DNA of 64,000 bases from Saprolegnia diclina VS20. Its lineage: Eukaryota; Oomycota; Saprolegniomycetes; Saprolegniales; Saprolegniaceae. Under the pieces are notes generated by a model that saw only the letters and a list, made by a program, of their open reading frames with translations, searched no databases and had not been told where the DNA came from. The position numbers and the translations under genes are program-made. Below are positions 34,204 to 43,581 of the stretch, in pieces; positions within the stretch are counted from its first letter, which is position 1; every line of letters starts with the position of its first letter. The stretch lies in assembly GCF_000281045.1 (NCBI RefSeq), contig NW_008246088.1, forward strand, positions 283,691 through 347,690, in the 5' to 3' direction.

Positions 34204-34872
34204 ATGAGCACCATGGCCGAGACGCCGCCGCCCTCCCTCCGCACCGTCGCGCCCGACCCCGGCATGTCCACGACGACGGTCGTCATCATCATTGTAGCGG
34301 CCATCGTCGGCCTCCTTCTCGTCGTTGCCCTCGGCATCTACATCCTGCGCCGGCGGCGGCGAAGTCAGCAGGAGGCCTTTTCGCACCCACCGACGTTGCC
34401 AACGACGATGCCGCCGCCCGCTGTGCACGCTCCACCAACGATGGTGCCGATGGCCGCACCGACGCATCCTGTGGCCGCGACGTCCGAGGGCAACGCGCAC
34501 TTTGCGCCAGCGACGACGACGGTGCAGCACGGCACGAGCCCGGGGTTGCCATCCAACTTTTACGACCGCGGCAACAGCTACAACGACGCCGACGCGCGCG
34601 ACCATCTGCACCACACGCGGTTCACAGACCTTAGCACCAACAGCTATGGTACGGAGAACGTCTCGTTCTCGGGCAGCATCATGAGCGACTCGAGCGGGTC
34701 CTTCTCGTCCCGGCCGTACGACTCGCTGGGCGAGAACGACGTTGCTTGGAAGTACATGACCGACAGCGAGAAGCTGCGCTACATGCAGTCGAAGGAAAGC
34801 CCGGGCGCCAACAGCCTCCACGACAGCGAGTCGTTTGAGAGCTTCCATGTCGGCCCATCGCGACGGCTCTAA
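34204..34872 (+). CDS. single-pass membrane protein, unknown function
   Basis: Single exon, 222 residues from the ATG at 34204 (MSTMAETPPPSLR). A short Pro/Ser/Thr N-terminus is followed by one strong transmembrane helix (TTTVVIIIVAAIVGLLLVVA) and a stop-transfer RRRRR, so the topology is N-out/C-in. The ~160-residue cytosolic tail is low complexity (Pro/Thr/His, then Ser/Asp-rich) with possible signalling tyrosines (NFYDRG, TNSYGTE). There is no enzymatic or known receptor domain. It could be a membrane adaptor or cell-surface sensor stem, but that is a guess. No neighbour suggests a role. Confidence 0.65.
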   Translation: MSTMAETPPPSLRTVAPDPGMSTTTVVIIIVAAIVGLLLVVALGIYILRRRRRSQQEAFSHPPTLPTTMPPPAVHAPPTMVPMAAPTHPVAATSEGNAHFAPATTTVQHGTSPGLPSNFYDRGNSYNDADARDHLHHTRFTDLSTNSYGTENVSFSGSIMSDSSGSFSSRPYDSLGENDVAWKYMTDSEKLRYMQSKESPGANSLHDSESFESFHVGPSRRL

Positions 34873-35591
34873 GTTCCTACTGCAATTCGACAACGATTCA
34901 TTTTGTACATAGTTTTGGTGTGCAGGACGAGAGCACGTTGCTCGATACCTTGCGAAGACGACGACGCATGCAACGTGCTTGCGGCTCTTGTTGAACTGGC
35001 AACTGCGAGTAGGTGCCAGAGCTCATCGCAACCCCTGAGCCCTTCTACTTGCTGCTAGTACGTTCTAATATATGGAGCATCGTGGCTTTGCCCGTCGTCG
35101 CCGATACTCACACGGCGTCGCGACGTGGCACGCTCCTGTGACAGAGAATCGCATGTGTGTTGGGTCTCGAACAAAGACACGAAATTATATAGCAAAACGT
35201 GGCAGCGTCGCCTTGCATCGCGCCAGACGTGACCCGCGGAACTAGAAGCGACTGAGGTAGGCAATTCGGACGAGCACCCGGCACACCCTCCGTTGTTTGA
35301 TCTGCCGATCTCACACATGTCCGTCTCTACCAACTCCTCGCGACATGGCTGGGGCATGTACACTGCCTCGACACCACCGAAAGCGCCTTGTGCAGCAGTA
35401 GGCTATCCGCGCCGCCATAGGGGACCGGCGCGAGACCGTGTTTGCAGTCTTTCGCAGCCTTTACTGCGACGCCTTTTGGGCCCACGGACATCAAATTTGG
35501 CTCTCAGGACGAGTCACGAGTCGAGGTGTCCCCCGCAGGTGCTGCGTGTTGCGCACAGTATCATATAGCTCATCGCTGGGCTGTCTTCAAC

Positions 35592-35614
35592 ATCAATTAA
35601 TCAATTAATCAATT
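35592..35614. repeat. short tandem repeat, unit ATCAATTA
   Basis: Almost three perfect copies of an 8-bp unit, AT-only apart from one C per unit. Confidence 0.85.
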
Positions 35615-36160
35615 TCCAGTTGAAATTAAAGTATACCAAAATGACTGAACTTCTCGTCGTAGCGTCCCTGTGCGAGCAGGGTTGTGCTCTACGTTACATG
35701 TTACTGTCCGTCAAACTTATGTGTACTCGAAATGCGTTTTCACATTGGTGTTCCACGATGCGCGCGGCGTCGTTATGGCGACCATCAGGTCCATGGGCTC
35801 GAGCGCAAGGAAGGAGTTGAAGTAGACACTAGAGATCCAATGGCGCTGAACATGCCTTCGAAGTCGCGTCGTGACTGGTTCTGCAGGCTGGAGACCCACA
35901 CGTCCCCAAAACCTCCTCGTCCCAGCATTCAACTGGGCTAGTGGCTCGTTTTATTATATGCACTGCAACGAAGCTATGTCCGACCTCGAAGTCGTGCGTT
36001 TCCGAGATTGTCGACAAACGGGCAATCACGAATATGCCCTCCCAAACTTCAGGCATTGGACAGCACGAGCACTTGACGATCCACACAAGTGCCCCTACCG
36101 GTACGCACGCTCCACGCACCAGCTCTTGCATCTACGTACTACGTACAGGCAGCACCGCAG

Positions 36161-36192
36161 CAAGGGTATATAAGATCTCTTATATACCCTTG
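36161..36192. promoter_or_regulatory. perfect 15-bp inverted repeat with TATA-like cores
   Basis: CAAGGGTATATAAGA, a 2-nt spacer, then its exact reverse complement. Each arm contains TATATAA-type sequence, so it could be a bidirectional core promoter, a protein-binding palindrome or a hairpin. No gene start lies within 300 bp. Confidence 0.4.
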
Positions 36193-36580
36193 ACCGCAGC
36201 TATCTCTTGCACCCACAAAAGGTGGCAAATTCCGACGTTGGAGGCGCTCCTCCTCGTAACATGTCTCGTCACGAAGCCCGAGCTGCATGTCTCGCCTGGG
36301 AACGCATCGAGCACCACAAGAGCACGCTGCTCGCAGGAGGCGCACGCGTCGCATAGTGCCACAGCTTTGGCGCCACATCCATTGAGCTCGCAATCTCTTA
36401 CCTTAAACGGCAACGCCATGCACAATACTGTCCTCGTGGTGTCCGGTCCTTTCCCAAACCGTCGTTTGATTGGTGGCCTGCAATCTGTATGCATGATGTG
36501 ATTGGTTCAAACGTACCATACGTCGTGTGTGATTGGCTGTCGCAGAAAGGCGAGCATGCAGCCTTTCTTCAAAGTGCAAT

Positions 36581-37801
36581 ATGAACCCGGGCGAAGCTTT
36601 GGCCGTCGACGTGCACGATCCGTCGGGCTGCGACTACTCGGTGCAGTGGTCCCCCGAAGAGCGCAACATCCTCGACAACCTCCTCGGCGACGACGAGACG
36701 GATCACAGCGAATCACCGCCGCCGGGGCGCAACGGCTCCAAGCATCGTCTCGTGCTGCAGCGGTACCGGAAGCGCAAGCGCGAAGAGCTTTTGCATCTCC
36801 GCAACGCTGCGAACGAGCTCGAGGCCCGGCTGCAGCAACTCCAAGCGGCCAAGGCCCACGAAGATCGCGTGCGCCCACCGACCAAGTGGCGCCAGCTCGC
36901 GGTCCAAGAACGGCAGCACGAAGTCGCGGCGAGGAAAGAGAACCAGCAGCTGCGCGAGCTCGTGCACCGGCACATGGTCACGGCGCAGATCTTTGCAAGT
37001 GTCCTTGAAAAGACGCGCGAGGACACGCAGTCACTCGCAGTGTTTGACGCACCGACCGACAAGTGGCGGTCGCTCATTCTGGTCAAGGACACGTCGTTGC
37101 GCACGGCCGCCATGCACCAGATTCTGGACCGCGAGTACGCCAATTTTGACAGCGCGTTCATCGAAGCCGGCCTTGTTGACGTGAGCGAGGACTTTCAAAA
37201 GCACATCTCCAAGTTCATGCCCGACGCCGCGCACGAGTTTCAGAACGTCGTGTACCGGCGCACGGGGTTGCCGCTGCGCTGCGTCGCGGCCGGGCTCTGG
37301 AACGTCATTCGCGGCACAACCGACAAGCTCCCGAATATGAACCGCCACTGCCACACGCTTTTGGATGTCGATACGCACACGTCGTACGTCTCGGGCACCT
37401 TGTCGCACCCGCTCGGTACCTTTCAGCGCCGCGTGCTCTGCAAACTCTACTTCAACGCGCCGGACCCAAAAGCGGCGACGCGCTGCGTGATTGTGTGCCG
37501 CAGCATCGAAGACGACGAACTCTCGCCGTACAGCGAGCACTCGCCGTACTCGAACGAGGTGTCGTGGCACGCGCTCGAGACAAACGAGGTGGGCGGCACG
37601 GACCTCAAGTTTTTTCAGAAATTTCGGCCGTCGGCGTCCACCAACGCCAATTTGCCGCTCAATTCGACGTGGATGCGGACGCTCGAGCAAGACTCGCGCC
37701 TCATGCGCCGCGCCGTGCACCAGTACATTGACGAATTTGTAGAAACCCCCCACGAGGACAGTCTCGTCCCTTCGACGACAACGTGTCCTGTCTCGCACTA
37801 A
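36581..37801 (+). CDS. M96-like protein with bZIP-type N-terminus and START-like C-terminus
   Basis: Single exon, 406 residues from the ATG at 36581 (MNPGEALAVDVHD). Residues about 55-140 contain a basic stretch YRKRKREELLHLR followed by a leucine-rich coiled coil (AANELEARLQQLQAAK), bZIP-like. The rest (about 160-390) has the mixed alpha/beta pattern of the START-like region found in many oomycete proteins annotated as M96 mating-specific (for example VYRRTGLPLRCVAAGLWNVI). These are numerous in oomycetes and their function is unproven; transcription regulation with lipid or small-molecule binding has been suggested by domain logic only. No membrane segment. The upstream in-frame ATG at 36533 is less likely. 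Confidence 0.75.
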   Translation: MNPGEALAVDVHDPSGCDYSVQWSPEERNILDNLLGDDETDHSESPPPGRNGSKHRLVLQRYRKRKREELLHLRNAANELEARLQQLQAAKAHEDRVRPPTKWRQLAVQERQHEVAARKENQQLRELVHRHMVTAQIFASVLEKTREDTQSLAVFDAPTDKWRSLILVKDTSLRTAAMHQILDREYANFDSAFIEAGLVDVSEDFQKHISKFMPDAAHEFQNVVYRRTGLPLRCVAAGLWNVIRGTTDKLPNMNRHCHTLLDVDTHTSYVSGTLSHPLGTFQRRVLCKLYFNAPDPKAATRCVIVCRSIEDDELSPYSEHSPYSNEVSWHALETNEVGGTDLKFFQKFRPSASTNANLPLNSTWMRTLEQDSRLMRRAVHQYIDEFVETPHEDSLVPSTTTCPVSH

Positions 37802-38525
37802 TGTAATCCAAGAACTATGTTGGCACTCGCTTGCTCGTCCATGACGTTACTAGGATCGAAGACTAACGTTAGGATGCCATGTTGTCCGGTTCATGACGAC
37901 GTTGCCCGACTGCTGCGACGCGTGATGCTGGACAATGCACAGAAGAGTCAAACGGGCCACTCATACGAAACGAAAGGGCCACTTGATTGCACAGCGCTCG
38001 ACAGTTTGCGGTGGTGTCCTGTATGTCGTCTTGTGCCAGGGCAAGGACACACATACTGGAACCAGTTCTCCTGGTGATGCTTAGAGTGTTGCTCGTTATG
38101 TATAATGGAAGGAAGCCCGTAGAATGTAGAAGCACCACTCATACGCTAACCGCAACGTCATTTGAGCGGTGCGGCTTTTCCATCAAAGGCAGCTAGCTAC
38201 CTCGGACGACGTTCATCTCGAGCTCGAGGCGGCCAGTATAAATGCATCCAAGGTCGAGGCCTTGATGGACGTGCGCCAGTGACGCTCGAGCAAATGGCCA
38301 CCAATGACGCAATGAACCGATCGGATATCATTTGGTGCGAAGCGGTATCGCGTTGGCCTCTCAGAGGAGTTGAACGGGTGGCGTCAAAAGACGTGGCGCG
38401 TCTCGCGTCAGCGGTTGGCGCGTTTTTTACGAAGTTCGCACTTGGTTTACCGGATCTTCAACTTCGATCTCCGCGCAACTTCAAATTCGGCAGAACAAGC
38501 GAACGCTCCGGGGACCAAGATCAAG
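37802..38525. other. intergenic, no gene supported
   Basis: About 720 bases between two plus-strand genes. Short open frames only. Confidence 0.4.
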
Positions 38526-40687
38526 ATGGCGGCCGAGATTCCGCTGCCGCTGCGCAGCCTATGGCTGCAAGCCCACGCTCCGCGATCACGCGACGAGACC
38601 ACGTGCGTCTTACGCCAGCTCCAGCGACTGCACGGCGAGCATGGCTGGCGCACCGTCCAGCAGCTGCTGCACTGGGTCCAGTCCGGTGCGACCATTCGCC
38701 CATGTGCATGCTGCCACGCCGACTGCGCTGCGTCCTGGACGTCGACACGCCACCTGGAAAAAACCATCGAATACGAGCAGTTTCTTCTCTCGTCGGCGCT
38801 CCGCCACGTCGCCGTGACGCTCAAAGAAGACCGCGCGTGGACTCTCAGCGCGCTCGACGCCCTGTATCCCGTCACCACGTGCCTTGAAGTCGTGCTCCTC
38901 GAGCGTACGCCAAGCGCCCGACAGATCCATGGCTCATGCGTTTCCTTGTAGACGACGCAGTCAAGCCATTAGGACGCATCTGGCAGCATCTTCGCCTCGC
39001 GTGCGGCGGCACCGCCTACGTGGAGCGCCACGCAGCGCTTGTCGCGTCGTACGATGCTGCGCGCTGGTGCACAGCAACCACGAAGGCAATGGATCAGCTC
39101 TTCGTGCCCAAGTTTAGCAACGTCGTGGACCCATTTCCCGAATTTACAGCGTCGGCCACACCCATCGTGCTCTCGGGCTTCCAGACGACGTTTCATCCGC
39201 GCATGCCCCGGATGCTCGAGACACGTACGAGGACTCGTGCATTTGCATTCTTTGATCGTATGCTTGCGTAGACAAGGCCTCGGACACGGTGCTGGGGTAT
39301 GCGTGGTCGACCGACGACGCAAGCCTCTTCTTGCTCAAGGCTGCGGAGCTGCAGATCGCGCTGGGGCGACTCCTGTACGCCAAGCAGACGCGGGTCGACG
39401 CAGGTCTTTCATCGCAGCCCGCCCTATTTGTCTTTTCGTGTCATCCGAGCAAGACGCGCGAGGCCTTGCACGATGTGCCGATCGCTTCCCACCTGCCGGT
39501 ACTACTCATCTTGTCGCCAAGTGCTGAGTCGACTGCACGTAGATGGACTGCAGCTCGGTGCCGTACCTCGTGGAGTTTCGACGCGGCAACGTTCCGATTG
39601 TGCTGTCAATCCCGCACGGCGGCGGGACGTCGGCGGCGACGGCTTTGGGTCGGTGGCAGCTGTCCCAGTTGACGCAGCGCACACCGTCCAAGACAAGTGC
39701 CAAGCGCTTTACTGTCTTTGCCGACACGCGCACCGTCCACGTGGGCGCGGGTAGGCCATATCGATACGGAGAAAGCGTATATGGATATGTGTGCAGACGC
39801 GTCCAAGGCACTCGACGGACTCACCGACGGCGCGCAGCCGTATATGGTCATTGCCAAGTTCCACCGCAAGTTTGTCGACGTCAACCGCGCGCACAACGAA
39901 GACGCGTACGTGGACGACACGCCGTGGACGCAGCACATGTATGCCACATACCACAGGTAGCGCCACATGGAGAGAAGCGTGCAGTCTATGGATTTGTGTG
40001 CATGGAACTAGCACGCTGCTGCACGCACTGCAAGAGATATGGCTACGATTTCCCATGTTTGACCCGCTCTTGCTCGATATCCACGGCCAGCGTGCCGCCA
40101 CGTGCCCGCGCCTCGGTATCTCGAACCTCGAGTCGAAGCAGCTCCTGTATATTGGCACACACAACGGCCTCACGATTCACTCGATGGACGTCATGCAGCG
40201 GTGCGCGTCAAGGGCGTGGATGTCCTTTTCAGTGTTAATTTTTTAGGTATTTTCTCGGTCATTTGCACGGAGCCCTCCAAGAGCAAGCGTGGCTGGGCAT
40301 CTACCCACTTGCTGAGCGGGACAAAGACGGCGGCTACGCCTGGGGCTTGTACGTACATGGCTCGCTACGATCGTGGGAACTGACGCCTCTCGTAGGGAGC
40401 GAAAGGAGTTTCTGGGTGGCTACATTGTCCGGTACAATCGCAGGGCGATGCCAGCAGGACCCTACAATGTGAGTCTGCGTAGAACGTACGGGCATGGCGC
40501 GACCGGGGCAAACGCTGTCCAGCTCGAGTTTGGCGCGTCGATGCGCGGTGCCGACGTCGACTTGCACCCGGACGAGTCCAAGGCCCAGCGCCAGCGTACG
40601 TCGGAAGCACTCGCTGTCGCAATGGCCAGCTATATCGAGCACATTGGTCTTGGATTCGGCCTTCTGGAGCGCGACGTGTATTCCTAA
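38526..40687 (+). CDS. N-formylglutamate amidohydrolase-like protein with long unknown N-terminal domain
   Basis: Roughly eight exons. The C-terminal half (from 39543) carries the N-formylglutamate amidohydrolase blocks: FRRGNVPIVLSIPHGG, then AKFHRKFVDVNR, LLLDIHGQ, GTHNG, LGGYIVRTYG and AVQLEFG near the end. These hold the zinc ligands and substrate arginines of the family, which cleaves N-formylglutamate to glutamate and formate. The first ~300 residues (MAAEIPLPLRSLWLQAHAP...) match nothing I know; they are helical with two short hydrophobic stretches. A 46-nt intron (about 39498-39543, GTACTA...GTAG) joins the halves in phase, so I read one gene. If it is not used, there are two genes with the second starting at 39543. 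Exon ends near 39735 and 40215 are approximate. Confidence 0.65.
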
Positions 40688-41018
40688 GCGCTATCTGTAA
40701 ATTTGAAGTGTGTTGTACCTCGAAATACTATATATGAAGTTCTGCGCAGTAGGTGTGCTTCTAGTGCGAAAGAAGGCGAGCACTCGGACCTCAACTGCGC
40801 CTCTGTACGCTTTCACCGAATCCTCCCATCTCCCTACTTGCCACCACAGAGGGTTCACAGCAAGGTCGTCGCCAGGTGATCTGCAACGTCAACCGCTCAT
40901 TTAGATGTATATTGGCGTATGACCGACAAGAGCTGTCTTCTTCTGGTTCTGCGGTACATCCTGCTAGTGCCCACCTTGCGCTCTTCTCGCGGCAACTGCG
41001 GCGCGCTTCAACTTCAAC

Positions 41019-41662
41019 ATGGCAGCAGGCGTAACCGGTATCCGGTTGAGGCCCCCAATGACAAAAAGGCAACGACGAAGATCCCAGGCGTGATGCGAGC
41101 TTGGTACAAGGCCGTGAGCACCAAGTACCCGCGCGTCGTGGCGGGCTGCACGGCGTCGTGCGTACTGGCCTCCGCGGACGTCACCTGCCAAACGATGCTG
41201 CAGGCCGACGACCGAGGTCGGCTCGACCTCTCGCGCACGGCCGGCCTCGCCCTCTTTGGCCTTGTCTACTATGGCGGACCGTGCAAGAGTTTGTACTTGT
41301 ACTTTGACAAGGTCATGGGCACGACGCCGACGCCGCGCACGGTGCTGCTCCAGACGTTCATCGATTGCTACATCCACACGCCGCTGCTGCTCATCCCGTC
41401 GTTCTACTACATCACGAACGCGGTCAAGGGCAAGAGCGTCGAGGAGACGACGCTCCAGCTCAAGCGCGAGTGGCACACCGCGTCGTTTGGCTCGGTGCTC
41501 TTTTGGACGCCAGCGCAAATCCTCAACTTTTGGGTCGTGCCGCAGCACTCCAAGATCCTCTTCGTCGCCGGCCTCTCGTTCGTGCACAAGACGTGGCTCT
41601 CGTGGCTCTCGAACCGCGACGACCACGCCAAGGTGCTGCTGCTCGCGAGCCAAAAAAGCTAG
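41019..41662 (+). CDS. Mpv17/PMP22-family membrane protein
   Basis: About 200 residues with family blocks: MRAWYKAVSTKYPRVVAG at the start, a central GLVYYGGPCKSLYLYFDKVM, and the signature FWTPAQILNFWVVPQHSKIL near the end. Four hydrophobic segments fit the family. Members sit in the inner mitochondrial or peroxisomal membrane and form non-selective pores. Start choice: the ATG at 41019 plus a 38-nt intron (41031-41068) gives MAAGATTKIPG before MRAWYK, in phase. An unspliced frame from 40919 or the internal ATG at 41092 are alternatives; all share the same C-terminal body. Confidence 0.88.
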
Positions 41663-41671
41663 GTTTGACGA

Positions 41672-41710
41672 GACAAATAAGATGAAATGCTTACGACAAA
41701 TAAGATGAAA
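41672..41710. repeat. direct repeat GACAAATAAGATGAAA (two copies)
   Basis: Copies at 41672-41687 and 41695-41710, a 23-bp period. AT-rich; may be part of the 3' end region. Confidence 0.8.
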
Positions 41711-41826
41711 GAGCCATTGAATGGTGCAAACAAGGGATGACCGACGGATGGACAAGGTGTCGTCTGTGGACCACAAACACGCGCCTGTTTAGGCACCGAG
41801 CACGCGTAGACTCGCGCTTCCGTTCT

Positions 41827-41961
41827 CTCATTGGCCGAGCCCACGCGTGGCGGCCCATTTTGAATATCACTGCAGACGGTCGGTCCCGTACAGCATGTTT
41901 TATGCGGCAACAGGTTATCATGCTGGCTCATTGGCCACGCCCACGCGTGCCTCGTAACCTG
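41827..41961. promoter_or_regulatory. two copies of a CTCATTGGCC...CCACGCGTG element
   Basis: 41827-41851 and 41937-41961 match at 22 of 25 positions. Each joins an inverted CCAAT box (ATTGG) to a CACGCGTG core. A related ATTGGCAGAATCCACGCG lies near 42399. They are upstream of the carrier gene and may be promoter elements. Confidence 0.4.
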
Positions 41962-42513
41962 CTTCCTTCTAATCGCTCATGGGATGCAGGAAGACCTCTC
42001 GCGGGTAATTCCCCTATTCAGTACGCCGCCCCGCCGCGTTCATTGGTGGCAGCTTGCCAGAGAGCAGGCGGCGATCCTGGTCATATTCTCCGATATCTAT
42101 GGAAGGCGTTTTGCCCATCACAAAAGGTTGCAACGTTCGTCTCGTTCTGGCAAGACCCGTCGTCTGTGGACGGTAGTTGTCGGGCATCGATTGGGCGCCG
42201 CTCTCCATTGAGTGATGGGCAATGGTACTACCTAGTGGAATTCCCTCCCACCGTCGGCGCTGGATGACGGTGTTTCGCACCCGCGCAACCTTCCTCCGCC
42301 CGTCGTCGCACTGAGCCGGTCAAAGATCGCGCGCAATCACGCGCGATTGGGCCTGTTTGCACAATGCCAGTAGCCAATCGCAATCGATCTTGCATTTGAT
42401 TGGCAGAATCCACGCGCCTTGGTGTCAATATTAAGTTTGAGAGGTCCGCATATTCGTGGTGTGGTGCTATACGATGGGATTTGCGGCGGGCACCGAACCT
42501 TCCAGTTGACAAG

Positions 42514-43581
42514 ATGAGCCAAGTCCAGCACGAGACCAGCGTGACGTCGTCCTTGAAGAAGTCTCTCGCGGCTTCCTCCGGCGCCATGATGACCTCGCTC
42601 TTTGTGACGCCTCTGGACGTCGCCAAGGTGCGCCTCCAGGCACAGACGCAGACGTCGGCCTTCTCGACGACCGCGTCGTGCAAGACCAAGACGTCATGCT
42701 TGTCCAAGTGCGTCCAGCACGCGCCGCGCATCACGCCGTGCCGGTCGATGCGCAACCCGCTTTTGGCCGCGGCGCCGAAAGCCCCGTGCAAGTTTCGCCA
42801 GATGACCGTGCACTGCGTCCAGGCCAACTGCCACTCGTCGCACTTGCCATTGAACGGCACGGTCGATGCGCTGCGCCACATCTTTCGCACCGAAGGCGCG
42901 CGCGGCCTCTTTGCCGGATTGCCGCCGACGCTCATGCTCTCGGTGCCCTCGACGGTCCTCTACTATACGTCGTACGACCACCTCGTGCACGAAGGCGCGC
43001 AGAAGTTCCCCGAAGTCGCGTTTCTGATGCCGCTACTCGCCGGCTCGAGCGCACGCATCGTGGCCGCGACCATTGTGTCGCCGCTCGAGCTCGTTCGCAC
43101 GCGCATGCAGGGCCACGGCACCAAGCTGCAGACGACGTCGCCCGGCGGCGTCCTCTCGACGCTCACCGGCGCCATCAAGCAGAACGGCGTCCGGTCGCTT
43201 TACCGCGGCCTCAGCGCCACCCTCGCGCGCGACGTGCCTTTTAGCGCCATCTACTGGACGTGTTTTGAGCAGTTCCGGAAGGCGCTCGAAGTGCGGTTTC
43301 CCGAGACGACCAAGATCCAACAGTCGTTTTGCGCGGGGGCCATGGCCGGCGCGATCGCGGCGACGATCACGACGCCCTTTGACGTGGTCAAGACGCTGCA
43401 GCAGGTCGACGGCAGCCTGAACCTTTCGACGACGCAAGTGCTGCGTCGGCTCGTGCGGACCCAAGGCCCGGCGGCAGTCATGACGGGGCTCAGCGCGCGC
43501 CTGGCCAAGATCGTGCCGTCGTGTGCCATCATGATTTCGAGCTACGAGGTCGGGAAGCGGTACCTCGGCCTTGAAAACTGA
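42514..43581 (+). CDS. SLC25A39/40 (MTM1)-type mitochondrial carrier
   Basis: Single exon, 355 residues. Three carrier repeats with their Px[DE]xx[KR] motifs: TPLDVAKVRLQ (about 33), SPLELVRTRMQ (about 195) and TPFDVVKTLQQ (about 290). Between the first motif and LNGTVDALRHIFRTEGARGL there is a long matrix loop, typical of SLC25A39/40, with many cysteines (CKTKTSCLSKC and more). LNGTVDA...GLPPTLMLSVPSTVLYYTSYD is the usual SLC25A39/40 helix-2 region. Known relatives import glutathione into mitochondria and support iron-sulfur and Mn-SOD metallation. That function is inferred from family. Confidence 0.9.
   Translation: MSQVQHETSVTSSLKKSLAASSGAMMTSLFVTPLDVAKVRLQAQTQTSAFSTTASCKTKTSCLSKCVQHAPRITPCRSMRNPLLAAAPKAPCKFRQMTVHCVQANCHSSHLPLNGTVDALRHIFRTEGARGLFAGLPPTLMLSVPSTVLYYTSYDHLVHEGAQKFPEVAFLMPLLAGSSARIVAATIVSPLELVRTRMQGHGTKLQTTSPGGVLSTLTGAIKQNGVRSLYRGLSATLARDVPFSAIYWTCFEQFRKALEVRFPETTKIQQSFCAGAMAGAIAATITTPFDVVKTLQQVDGSLNLSTTQVLRRLVRTQGPAAVMTGLSARLAKIVPSCAIMISSYEVGKRYLGLEN

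Larger units (their letters stand above)
34873..36580. other. large intergenic region with repeats and palindrome
   Basis: About 1.7 kb. It holds an 8-bp tandem repeat (35592-35614) and a 15-bp inverted repeat with divergent TATA-like cores (36161-36192). A cysteine-rich minus-strand frame at 36180-36419 is possible but not convincing. Otherwise nothing recognisable. Confidence 0.4.
41663..42513. other. intergenic with short repeats, upstream of carrier gene
   Basis: About 850 bases. Contains a 16-bp direct repeat just after the Mpv17 stop and a 25-bp imperfect direct repeat with ATTGG and CCACGCGTGG cores. No gene seen. Confidence 0.45.

Noticed and set aside
36180-36419. Short cysteine-rich minus-strand frame (MALPFKVRDCELNGCGAK)
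   Set aside because: Cysteine spacing is suggestive of a small zinc protein, but it is short, has no clear partner exon and overlaps the palindrome. Not enough for a call.
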